Under the pieces are notes generated by a model. It was not told the origin of the DNA. It saw only the letters and a list, made by a program, of their open reading frames with translations, and ran no database searches. A DNA stretch of 63,454 bases from Saccharofermentans sp. (GTDB taxonomy: Bacteria > Bacillota_A > Clostridia > Saccharofermentanales > Saccharofermentanaceae), in the NCBI GenBank assembly GCA_024692105.1, contig JAILMZ010000135.1, positions 1 through 63,454 of the forward strand, given 5' to 3'. This document shows, one piece after another, positions 17,798 to 25,685 of the stretch. Position numbers and translations under genes: made by a program. Every line of letters begins with the position of its first letter. Positions within the stretch are counted from its first letter, which is position 1.

Positions 17798-19837
17798 TCA
17801 GTTCCCCACTACAGTCATAAGTGAATTCTTGAATTCGCCGGAGTCTTTATCGAACATCAGGTTGTACTGGATGTATTGGAACAGATCCAGCACCTTCTGT
17901 GTTTCCGCATCAGTAGGATCGCCGTACACTCCGAAGCTTCCTAAGCTGTTCGAATAGTAACCTGCGGAATTGATGCAGGGCAGTTCTTCCCTCATCTTCT
18001 CAAGAAGCTGGAAGTATCCGGGAAGTTCGATGCCCGCAGCCTTCAGAGTATCGATGGCAAGATAGTTGATGCTCGTGATGCCTACGGTATCGTTCTCATA
18101 CTGCGCCTTGATCTCGGGATCCATATCGTAGTTGGTCCAGATCATGTACGGTATCGTCCAGCTCGTATATACGCCGGGCGCGAAATTATTCGGGAACACG
18201 GACATGAACTGCGGCTGGTGGTCGCCGAACATCATGACGGTATATTTCTCGTCCTGCTCGGACAGGTATTCAAGGAGATCCTTGAGTGCATCGTCACTCT
18301 GCTTAAGGCATGTAAGGTATACGTTCAGCGCAAGCTCGTTGCCGTTTGCCGTACCGGGTGCGAAATATTCCGTCGGAACGAAGTTAGTCAGGTTCTCCGT
18401 ATATCCTGCGTGGTTCTGAACAGTAATGAGGAACGCAAATACCTTCTGGTCTTCAGGTGCCTGCTCGATCTGTTCGATGAGATTTGCGTATGCCTGTGCA
18501 TCGGTCATGTATTCGTCTCTCTGGAGATCGGACTGCTCATATGTGAAGTCATCCATGAACATCATCTTGTCGAAACCGAAGTTCGGATAGACGTTGGTCC
18601 TGTTCCAGCCGCTTGAATAATAAGGATGCATTGCGATCGTATAGTAACCCATCTCCTTCATTGCCCAGGCAAGCGAATACTGTGGATCTTTAACATACTG
18701 CATGTAAGGAACGGCACCGTTCGGCATGTATCCGATCGTGATTCCCGTAAGGAACTCGAACTCGGAGTTAGGCGTGTTGCCGCCGTATACTGATGATGCC
18801 GCAAGACCCATTACCGCATTCGGATCACTTGAGAGCGAATTGAAATATGGCGTGGGATCCTGGAAGAAGTTGTATGTATATAGGTAGCTCCTGGGGTCCA
18901 TGAACGATTCGTTCATGATGACGATGACGTTCGATGCCTCGTCGGCATTACCCTTATAGCTGATATCGATACCCTCTGTTGCAATGAGTTCATCAAGAGC
19001 AGCCGTCGAATAGCCTTCCGGCGGTTCAACGAACAATGTCTTAACGGACAAAGAGAAGTTCAAGAGGAAACCGTTGAACCTCGAACCCTTGTCTGCCCAG
19101 TCCTGAGGTCTGTTCTCGACAGCCCAGTCGAGCAGCGACAGAACAAATCCCGCGAGTGCGGCAGCAGTTACGACACCGAAGATTATAACCCTGAGCCATG
19201 CCGGAGTAGCCGGCTTATCACCCTTAAGCCTCAGGCAGACCATCATGAAGAGCGCATAAGGCATTGCAAGGAATACAACAGGGTATAAAAGATCGAAGTT
19301 ATAGTTGCCAGCGACATTTGCTGCAGTCTGTGCGCTCATGAAATCGCTGAAAAGGATCTCATGTCCGCGGAACTCGAATACATAGTAATCGGCAAGACCG
19401 AGTATCAGGAACGGCAACGGTGCGAAACAAGCCGCAAACCTTCTGGGTACCATGAACATGCGGAGCAGGAAGTATACGAAGATGATAATGGGTATCTCCC
19501 TGAACATCCTGGTGAATTCATAGTGGTACATGATGTGATACAGCCATCTCTCACCGTCGATATTCTTGTGGTTTGCAAGATTGATCATCTGCATGAAGAA
19601 TACCGTAAAGTAAGACGTGAACAGCGGATATATGATCTCGGGGATAACTCTGACCAGCTTGGAATCCGAAGAATTGACCGTAACGGTGGGAACCGTCAGA
19701 AGGAACAATCCCGCATACCAGAAAATAGAATCATAGAAACCCTGAAGTACGGAAAGGATTATTCCTGCCGCACAGAATAACAAAGCAATTATTAGTCTCG
19801 GCAGATCCTTCTTGCCTACCTTCAAACTGACACTCAT
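17798..19837 (-). CDS. LTA synthase-family sulfatase/phosphoglycerol transferase
   Basis: A 679-residue membrane protein with five hydrophobic helices in residues 1-230 followed by an extracytoplasmic alkaline-phosphatase-type domain. Visible landmarks are VIMNESFMDP (metal-binding Glu), GGNTPNSEFEFLTG (nucleophilic Thr, as in LtaS) and MMFGDHQPQF (Asp/His metal site). LtaS-like enzymes move glycerol phosphate from phosphatidylglycerol to teichoic acid or other cell-wall glycans; the exact acceptor cannot be told. AGGTGG precedes the ATG. A 12-base inverted repeat sits just upstream (19850-19890). It is the third gene of HAD, ECF-S, LtaS-like, FAD-oxidoreductase. Confidence 0.87.
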   Translation of the reverse strand: MSVSLKVGKKDLPRLIIALLFCAAGIILSVLQGFYDSIFWYAGLFLLTVPTVTVNSSDSKLVRVIPEIIYPLFTSYFTVFFMQMINLANHKNIDGERWLYHIMYHYEFTRMFREIPIIIFVYFLLRMFMVPRRFAACFAPLPFLILGLADYYVFEFRGHEILFSDFMSAQTAANVAGNYNFDLLYPVVFLAMPYALFMMVCLRLKGDKPATPAWLRVIIFGVVTAAALAGFVLSLLDWAVENRPQDWADKGSRFNGFLLNFSLSVKTLFVEPPEGYSTAALDELIATEGIDISYKGNADEASNVIVIMNESFMDPRSYLYTYNFFQDPTPYFNSLSSDPNAVMGLAASSVYGGNTPNSEFEFLTGITIGYMPNGAVPYMQYVKDPQYSLAWAMKEMGYYTIAMHPYYSSGWNRTNVYPNFGFDKMMFMDDFTYEQSDLQRDEYMTDAQAYANLIEQIEQAPEDQKVFAFLITVQNHAGYTENLTNFVPTEYFAPGTANGNELALNVYLTCLKQSDDALKDLLEYLSEQDEKYTVMMFGDHQPQFMSVFPNNFAPGVYTSWTIPYMIWTNYDMDPEIKAQYENDTVGITSINYLAIDTLKAAGIELPGYFQLLEKMREELPCINSAGYYSNSLGSFGVYGDPTDAETQKVLDLFQYIQYNLMFDKDSGEFKNSLMTVVGN

Positions 19838-19849
19838 GAAGCCACCTCA

Positions 19850-19890
19850 TATCAGATTATTTTCGCTTTAATGATACTAATAATCTGATA
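19850..19890. promoter_or_regulatory. 12-base perfect inverted repeat before the LtaS-like gene
   Basis: TATCAGATTATT (19850-19861) and AATAATCTGATA (19879-19890) are perfect inverted copies with a 17-base spacer, ending four bases before the AGGTGG ribosome site on the minus strand. It could be a dyad operator or an RNA hairpin that controls translation. It lacks a T-run, so a terminator is less likely. Confidence 0.55.
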
Positions 19891-19900
19891 AAAAGCAATT

Positions 19901-20404
19901 TTACAGCTTTATCTTGAGCACGTATGTAAGAGGTATCGCGACTATCAGGGCAGCGGCAGCCTGTACCAGGTTGAAGAAGATCGAACCCGATGCGGCGACC
20001 ACATCGTAAAGGAATACTTCAAACACGAAGTAACCTGCGATCATGATGGCTTCAGCAGCAAGTCCCGCAGTCAGTCTCTTGATGAAAGGCGTCTTCTTGC
20101 CAGCATGCTTGCCAAATACCAGGGCAGCAGCAAGAGCCATGAGCCCTTTGATAACAAAAGTCGGGATTATGTACATCGGATATCCTGCAAGAAGGTCGCC
20201 CAATGCCGAACCGATGGCAGCAGGCAAAATGGCTGCAGGCCCTATCAGATATGCGGCAAGTAAGATTACCGCATCACCGAGATTGATGAATCCGATCGCA
20301 GTCGGGATGTGAAGCTCCGTTCCGATAAACACAAATGCAGCAAAGATGCCGCCTATCGCAATCTTCTTGAGGTTGCCGTTTTTCTTTTCATTTATATCGC
20401 TCAT
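19901..20404 (-). CDS. ECF transporter S component (substrate unknown)
   Basis: A 167-residue protein with about six hydrophobic helices, starting with the basic/hydrophobic KKIAIGGIFAAFVF typical of S components and containing NLGDAVILLAAYLIGP and AAIGSALGDLLAGY, the small-residue motifs of the vitamin-uptake type. It would bind a vitamin or other micronutrient and use a shared ECF module encoded elsewhere; no A, A' or T gene lies here. AAGGAG precedes the ATG at 20404, which overlaps the upstream HAD stop by four bases (ATGA). No riboswitch was recognised upstream, so the ligand stays open. Confidence 0.8.
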   Translation of the reverse strand: MSDINEKKNGNLKKIAIGGIFAAFVFIGTELHIPTAIGFINLGDAVILLAAYLIGPAAILPAAIGSALGDLLAGYPMYIIPTFVIKGLMALAAALVFGKHAGKKTPFIKRLTAGLAAEAIMIAGYFVFEVFLYDVVAASGSIFFNLVQAAAALIVAIPLTYVLKIKL

Positions 20405-21057
20405 ATTATGTATCTCCTTAGGTCTAATGGTCTTGAGCAAATGCGCATGGCGCCTGCCTGCTCAAGGAATTCGCGGGTCTTATAACCCCAACAGACACTG
20501 ACAGAATCCATTCCCGCGTTCTCTGCCGTCTTGATATCGACATCGGAATCACCGATATACACACATCTGTCGGGTGTGATACCGAGTTTGTTAAGACATC
20601 GGTCTACGGGTTCGGTATCAGGTTTGACCGCTACTCCCGGCATAGATCCCGCTACGTAGTCGAACATATCAGGAAAGAAATGGTTTATCAATCCTTTTGC
20701 CGGTTCATCGTCCTTATTGGTGATACAACAGATCTTAAGTCCGTCAGACTTAAGACGCATTATAAGATCCACGATACCGTCGTAAGGCTTTGTCTGCACC
20801 ATGCAGTGGCTGTTGTAGTACTGAATGTTGTCAGACATCAGTTTCTCGGCAAAAGCCTCATCATATGTACCCGGATCATCGCTCAAAGATCTTGCGATGA
20901 GCTTCTTCTTTCCGTTGCCGATAAAACTCTTAACAAGAGCAAGATCCTGCGGAGGAAGGCCGTTCATCCGGCGCGCAGCATTCAGCGCTGCCGCAAGATC
21001 GTCAATCGTATCGAGCAGTGTGCCGTCAAGATCAAATAAAACAGCACTGTAGCGCAT
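20401..21057 (-). CDS. HAD-family hydrolase, phosphoglycolate phosphatase-like
   Basis: A 218-residue HAD phosphatase. The motifs are FDLDGTLLDT (nucleophile Asp), CITNKDD (motif II), K in the VAVKPDTEP stretch (motif III) and YIGDSDVDIKTAENAG (motif IV). The helical cap between motifs I and II fits subclass IA, as in Gph and PpaX. The likely role is removal of a small phosphorylated side product. GGAGGG lies eight bases before the ATG. It is the first gene of its operon. The last codons overlap the ribosome site and start of the ECF gene. Confidence 0.85.
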   Translation of the reverse strand: MRYSAVLFDLDGTLLDTIDDLAAALNAARRMNGLPPQDLALVKSFIGNGKKKLIARSLSDDPGTYDEAFAEKLMSDNIQYYNSHCMVQTKPYDGIVDLIMRLKSDGLKICCITNKDDEPAKGLINHFFPDMFDYVAGSMPGVAVKPDTEPVDRCLNKLGITPDRCVYIGDSDVDIKTAENAGMDSVSVCWGYKTREFLEQAGAMRICSRPLDLRRYII

Positions 21058-21189
21058 TATACTGTCCCTCCGTTTTGAAAATTATAGTCTATCAATCAGG
21101 CAGGCGGTCATAACAAACACTACAAAATTGTCTCGTAAATGGGACAGATGTTGTGATAGGATTACATCAAAAGTATATGGGAGATTAAT

Positions 21190-22215
21190 ATGTATAACGT
21201 CAAATTTGAAGATACCGATATCGGCAACACTTATGATATGACTCTTCTCGTCATCAGGATCGAGGAGCGCACCACCAAGAAGGGTGACCCGTACTGCCGC
21301 CTCACATTAAGCGACGGCAAGACGCAGCAGGATGCAAATCTGTTCAACAGCAACACAAAAGAGTCCCTCCAGCTCCAGGGCATCGCAGAAGAGACGGCCG
21401 TAGATGTCAGGCTCAAGTGCACCGAATACCAGAACCAGAAGAATTACACCGTTGATTCCATCTCGGCAGCTTCCTTAAGCGATTCTGACAAGGCTTCTCT
21501 TATCAAGATGCCGCCCGTTCCCAGGAAGAAGATGCTGATGGAGATGATGGGCATAGTCCTCGATTCTTCGGGAAGAACTTATGACAAAGAGACGTTCTAT
21601 ATTCCGGAAGACGATTACAGCCTTACTGCACTCACCGTTAAGATAATCGAGAAGAACTCAAAGGCATTCTGTTCTTCTTCCGCCGCAAAGACCATGCACC
21701 ACAACCTCATGGGCGGTCTCCTCTACCACACATACAGGATGGTCAAGGCGGCAGACAGCATCTGCAATGTCTATACCACCCTTAACCGTGAACTTCTCAT
21801 CTGCGGCACTTGTCTGCATGATATCGGTAAGATAAGAGAACTCAGCACATCCGATCTCGGTTCCGCTAACTATACGCCTGACGGAAGGCTTTTCGGCCAT
21901 GCCCTCATCGGGATCGAGATGATAGACAAGGCTGTCGCAGAAGCCGATGCGGCTGCAGGCAAAGAGACATATGACAGAGAAGACGTCCGTCTCCTCAAGC
22001 ATCTCATTGCATCTCACCACGGCACGCTGGAATGGGGCGCGATCACTCTTCCCGCCATCCCCGAAGCCATGGTCCTTCACAATATCGATATGATCGACTC
22101 GCGCATGTATATGTATGAAGAAGGATATGCCGGGACTAAGCCCGGCAGTGTAAGCGATTATATCAACGGTATCTCCGGAGACGGCAGAGCTACTATCTAC
22201 AGACCCGAAGAATGA
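21190..22215 (+). CDS. YhaM-like 3'-5' exoribonuclease (OB fold + HD)
   Basis: A 341-residue protein with an N-terminal OB-fold nucleic-acid-binding region (about 10-100, containing KKGDPYCRLTLSDG) and a C-terminal HD domain (about 165-300) with MHHNLMGGLLYHTYRM, CLHDIGK and IASHHGTLEWG. This pairing is that of YhaM (Bacillus) and CBF1, which trim RNA or single-stranded DNA from the 3' end. GGGAG precedes the ATG. It is transcribed alone, divergent from the HAD operon, and its stop lies two bases from the convergent GH2 stop. Confidence 0.85.
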   Translation: MYNVKFEDTDIGNTYDMTLLVIRIEERTTKKGDPYCRLTLSDGKTQQDANLFNSNTKESLQLQGIAEETAVDVRLKCTEYQNQKNYTVDSISAASLSDSDKASLIKMPPVPRKKMLMEMMGIVLDSSGRTYDKETFYIPEDDYSLTALTVKIIEKNSKAFCSSSAAKTMHHNLMGGLLYHTYRMVKAADSICNVYTTLNRELLICGTCLHDIGKIRELSTSDLGSANYTPDGRLFGHALIGIEMIDKAVAEADAAAGKETYDREDVRLLKHLIASHHGTLEWGAITLPAIPEAMVLHNIDMIDSRMYMYEEGYAGTKPGSVSDYINGISGDGRATIYRPEE

Positions 22216-22217
22216 TA

Positions 22218-25200
22218 TCAGGCATGTGATTCAAGCTTGAACTCGAACGTCTCCTTGTAGGTGACGCCCTTCTTTACGGGCTGAGCTGACCTGTTGTCCC
22301 TCGTCCTCTCGATCTCCTTTGAACAGAAGTCGCACATAAACTCGCAGAAGTCGTTATTCATGAGCTGCTCTTCGTGCAGATACTCATTCATCTGCTCAGG
22401 AGTATAAGGCAGTACCGTAAAGTCGAATCTCGGGTTGGGGCCGAGTCTTCTTATCGTGATTCCGTCGCCGATCGCATTCGTGATCTTAACGACCTGCGTA
22501 TCTGTATGAGAACTATTCTCGGCAGGTCTTGCATACGGATGGTAGATCTTGTCCGCACCTGCGGCGAATACGCCGAGTCTTGCGGCATTCTTACGGTCGA
22601 CGTAAGACTCACCAGGGCCTCTTCCGTACCAGGAACAAAGGACATCTCCCTTTACGATCCTGAATCTGATTCCGTACCTGACCATATCGTACTTGGGCGT
22701 GAAGTGCAGTGTGACCCTGAGCGTATCAGCTGAAGGGATCTCATAGTACATGATGACGTCGCCCTTCATGGCAAATGACTTGTAGCTCGATACCATGCTG
22801 AAGACTCCGTCCTTTAGCCCATAGTTGCAGCTCTTGTACTGGAGTGTCTCCTGGATATGCTCGTAGTCCGTCTCGGGCGAGAAGATCGTTTTCGCGAGGA
22901 TGAAGCTCTTGTCCATTCTGTCGATGTTGGAAGGACATCTGTAGAAGCTCGGCTGGAACGAACCCTTGATGAAGTTGAAGCCGTCGATCTCAAGTCTCGA
23001 GCATCCGCCCTGTTCCCTGGAGAATCCGATCTTCCTGTCGTTGTTGCCGAGGCAGATTCCTTCGGATCCCGTGGAGATGGAAGCCCTGTTGATGACCTCC
23101 GTGATGATCTCCTCCGTGATCGCTTCAACGGATTCGGGCATTGCATTGATGATGGGCTCTTCAACAAGGCCCTCTTCGTTAACTATATTCGCACCGATGA
23201 TCTCGCCTTCGGGGAGTTCTTCCATGAGCTCAGTCTGCTCATCGGAACCCGCTGTCTTCAAAGCAAGATTCTCGTCAGGTACGGACAAGCCCGAACCTGC
23301 ACCGAGCTGCGGAGCGGTAACGGACGCGCCCTGGCCTAAGCCCTTGTTCATCTTGGGCGAAGAACCTGCGGGAGTTGCTATCTCTTCAGCGAGGATCTCC
23401 TGGAAGAATGCGACCTCGTAGCCTGCGCGTGCATAGTAAGTGCCCTTGTGGAGCTTGAGCGTGATGTCGAATACGAGCTCGTGTGACAGGCCCTTGGCAT
23501 ACATCTCGACGAACTCCGGCTTATCGCCGGCCCATCCGGGAGTAAGGAACATCTCAGGCTCGAACGGGAATCTGAGTGTTCTGGAACCGAACGGTTCGAT
23601 CTCACCTATGGAACCTCTGCCTGATACGATCGTCTGACCGCCCATGAGGATCTTCCACTCGATGTCGAGTTCTTCCGTATATGCGAACGGGTTTGTGTTA
23701 CGCATAGTGAGATTTGTCGGATCGCCTGCATTGGCGAAGATGCTGATGCTCTGGCACTGCTTCTTGATATCAAGGTATACGGGGTGCGGGTTTCTGTCGC
23801 TGTCGACGATTCCCTGACCGATACAGGAGTTCTCCTTCTGCTTTCCTCCTACAAGGTCAGCGTGGTGGATCCACTTGTAATTCGTATCGTCATCCGTAAA
23901 CTTGGTACGGCCCGGGATCGTCTCGAAAAGGCTCTTCCCGGTCTTGTTCTTCTTGAAGATGTTGTTCCTGTCAAGGCACAGATCGACCCAGGGACCATAG
24001 ATGGCGCCTGCTTCACCCGGAAGCGGCTTCATGTCGGATGCGGCCTCGATGGTCTTGGAGTTGCGGCTCCTTGCCACGAGATGACCTTCCGCCTCGCAGT
24101 ACCACGGCCTTGTGTCGTCTATGAGCATGCAGCCGTGTTTCGCGCCGGAAGCACGGTCAGGATCGAAGTTATAGTTCTGGATACCCCACATGACTACGGA
24201 AGGATGGTTCATTGTACTTTCGACATAGTCGCGCATGATGCCGGGGTAAGATGTTGCAACGACATACATACCGTACTGGTCGCAGAGGTTGAGGAAATCA
24301 TCGGAAAGCGGGAAACCGTCAGCGATGACGCCGTTGATTCCGACACGCTTCATCATGATGATGTCCTGTCTGATCCTGTCCTGAGGGACAGCGATACCGT
24401 CTACCGGATCGAATTCATAGTAATGCGTAAGCTGGAGCGTTACGCGTCTGTCGTTGATGTTGAGCTTATCGTGAACGACCTCAGTAGTCCTGAAGCCGAA
24501 TCTCTTCTTCTTTGCGCATACGACCTTGTTCTCGGCGTTCATAACCTCGAAGACCATGTCGTACTGAACAGGCGTGCAGTCAGACCACTGTGCGACGTCA
24601 AGCGCAACGAAATCAGTCTGTGCCCTGGTCTCCTTCATCGCATCGACAACGCCTACGACAGGCTTGCCCTGGTCCTTGATGGCAACGAAAGGAAGCTTAT
24701 ACGGATCGTATTCGGCACGTGCCTCGAGCACGGAGATCCTTACCGAGTAAGGGATCATGAAGTTGGTGTGGTTCTTGAGCTGGAAGTCCACCCTGATCAT
24801 AAAGTTGCCGTGAGGAACTCTTGCGACCTTGCCTGCCTCGGCAAGTCCGCCAAGTTTTGCTACTTCATTGATATAAGCCTCAGGCACGTATTCAAGCTTG
24901 ATGTGAACGTTGGACAGCTCAAGGAGAGAATCCATGACGATCATGATAGGCCTGAAGATTCCGGAGAAACCGTAGTTCATCGAATCGAGGATGACGTGGC
25001 CGGAATCGTCTCTGTCATAACGGTTGACGACTATGACGATAAGATTGATGCCTTCTGTAACGAACTCCGAGATGAGGAGCTTCTTGCGAGTGTAGATGGC
25101 GTGTGAATCAGCTGCGAGCCTGTCATTGACATAGATCTTGAAACTTCCGCAGATACCCGAAGTCTCTAAGTATATCGCGCGCTCGAGATCATCTTTGGTG

Positions 25201-25592
25201 AAGATGACCGTGCTCCTGTAGATACCGACCTCATCGTCATCAGCGGTGTTGGACTGCAGGATGTATCTGTCACCTATCGTGAGTTCTCTCTTGTCATCCT
25301 CGTCCTTGAGACGCTGGGGATAGTCATAGATGAGATTCTGCGGCAGGCCGTAACCTTCCGTCTGCCAGGTCGAAGGTGTGTTGATCAGTGCCCAGTCGCT
25401 GTCATCAAATGATTTCTTCTCGACTCCGAACGGGATCTCCGTTATGCCTCTCGCAAGGAAGAACCTCCATGTCGAAAGAGGCTTCATATAAGGTGATGCT
25501 ACCTTGCCGAACTCCGGAAGTTCACGCTCACTGTAGATATAGTCAAAGGAATCATATGGCAGAAAACCGTCGTTAGAATACGTAAAATCCAT
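22218..25592 (-). CDS. GH2 (LacZ-like) family protein with degenerate active site
   Basis: A 1124-residue protein with a LacZ-type layout: sugar-binding jelly roll (about 30-220), Ig-like domain, barrel (about 370-620) and C-terminal beta-sandwich, where WYGRGPGESYVDRKNAARLG, HPYARPAEN and FDFTVLPYTPEQ match LacZ domain 5. The barrel start (EFDP, DIIMMKRVGINGV) and end (DRNPHPVYLDIKK) also align. The catalytic signature does not: the acid/base motif W-S-L-G-N-E-S reads WGIQNYN, the usual R/H after NAV reads ADG, and the VVDEAN..E..H segment reads VVATSYPG. It may be a pseudoenzyme or have a new chemistry. An acidic linker (about residues 740-845) precedes domain 5. The start at 25592 follows GGGGGA; an ATG four codons upstream lacks a ribosome site. 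Confidence 0.85.
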   Translation of the reverse strand: MDFTYSNDGFLPYDSFDYIYSERELPEFGKVASPYMKPLSTWRFFLARGITEIPFGVEKKSFDDSDWALINTPSTWQTEGYGLPQNLIYDYPQRLKDEDDKRELTIGDRYILQSNTADDDEVGIYRSTVIFTKDDLERAIYLETSGICGSFKIYVNDRLAADSHAIYTRKKLLISEFVTEGINLIVIVVNRYDRDDSGHVILDSMNYGFSGIFRPIMIVMDSLLELSNVHIKLEYVPEAYINEVAKLGGLAEAGKVARVPHGNFMIRVDFQLKNHTNFMIPYSVRISVLEARAEYDPYKLPFVAIKDQGKPVVGVVDAMKETRAQTDFVALDVAQWSDCTPVQYDMVFEVMNAENKVVCAKKKRFGFRTTEVVHDKLNINDRRVTLQLTHYYEFDPVDGIAVPQDRIRQDIIMMKRVGINGVIADGFPLSDDFLNLCDQYGMYVVATSYPGIMRDYVESTMNHPSVVMWGIQNYNFDPDRASGAKHGCMLIDDTRPWYCEAEGHLVARSRNSKTIEAASDMKPLPGEAGAIYGPWVDLCLDRNNIFKKNKTGKSLFETIPGRTKFTDDDTNYKWIHHADLVGGKQKENSCIGQGIVDSDRNPHPVYLDIKKQCQSISIFANAGDPTNLTMRNTNPFAYTEELDIEWKILMGGQTIVSGRGSIGEIEPFGSRTLRFPFEPEMFLTPGWAGDKPEFVEMYAKGLSHELVFDITLKLHKGTYYARAGYEVAFFQEILAEEIATPAGSSPKMNKGLGQGASVTAPQLGAGSGLSVPDENLALKTAGSDEQTELMEELPEGEIIGANIVNEEGLVEEPIINAMPESVEAITEEIITEVINRASISTGSEGICLGNNDRKIGFSREQGGCSRLEIDGFNFIKGSFQPSFYRCPSNIDRMDKSFILAKTIFSPETDYEHIQETLQYKSCNYGLKDGVFSMVSSYKSFAMKGDVIMYYEIPSADTLRVTLHFTPKYDMVRYGIRFRIVKGDVLCSWYGRGPGESYVDRKNAARLGVFAAGADKIYHPYARPAENSSHTDTQVVKITNAIGDGITIRRLGPNPRFDFTVLPYTPEQMNEYLHEEQLMNNDFCEFMCDFCSKEIERTRDNRSAQPVKKGVTYKETFEFKLESHA

Positions 25593-25615
25593 AGTGTCCC
25601 CCATTAATTTACAAG

Positions 25616-25630
25616 TATTATGCCATAATA
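25616..25630. promoter_or_regulatory. 15-base palindrome upstream of the GH2 gene
   Basis: TATTATG-C-CATAATA is a perfect palindrome around one base. It covers the best -10-like sequence (CATAAT) of the GH2 gene on the minus strand, so it is a candidate operator. The regulator is unknown. Confidence 0.35.
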
Positions 25631-25685
25631 GGCTACGATAATTGTAACATTTATGAGGTAATCCTTAGGTTTCAGGCTTGTTACA

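Noticed and set aside
21119..21130. ACTACAAAATTG, also found at 38583-38594
   Set aside because: Two copies of a 12-base AT-rich word in unlike promoter contexts in 63 kb; no extended similarity, so probably chance.
23784..25106. 440-codon open frame on the plus strand
   Set aside because: It is antisense to the GH2 gene, caused by the codon bias of that gene; there is no start signal and no recognisable domain.
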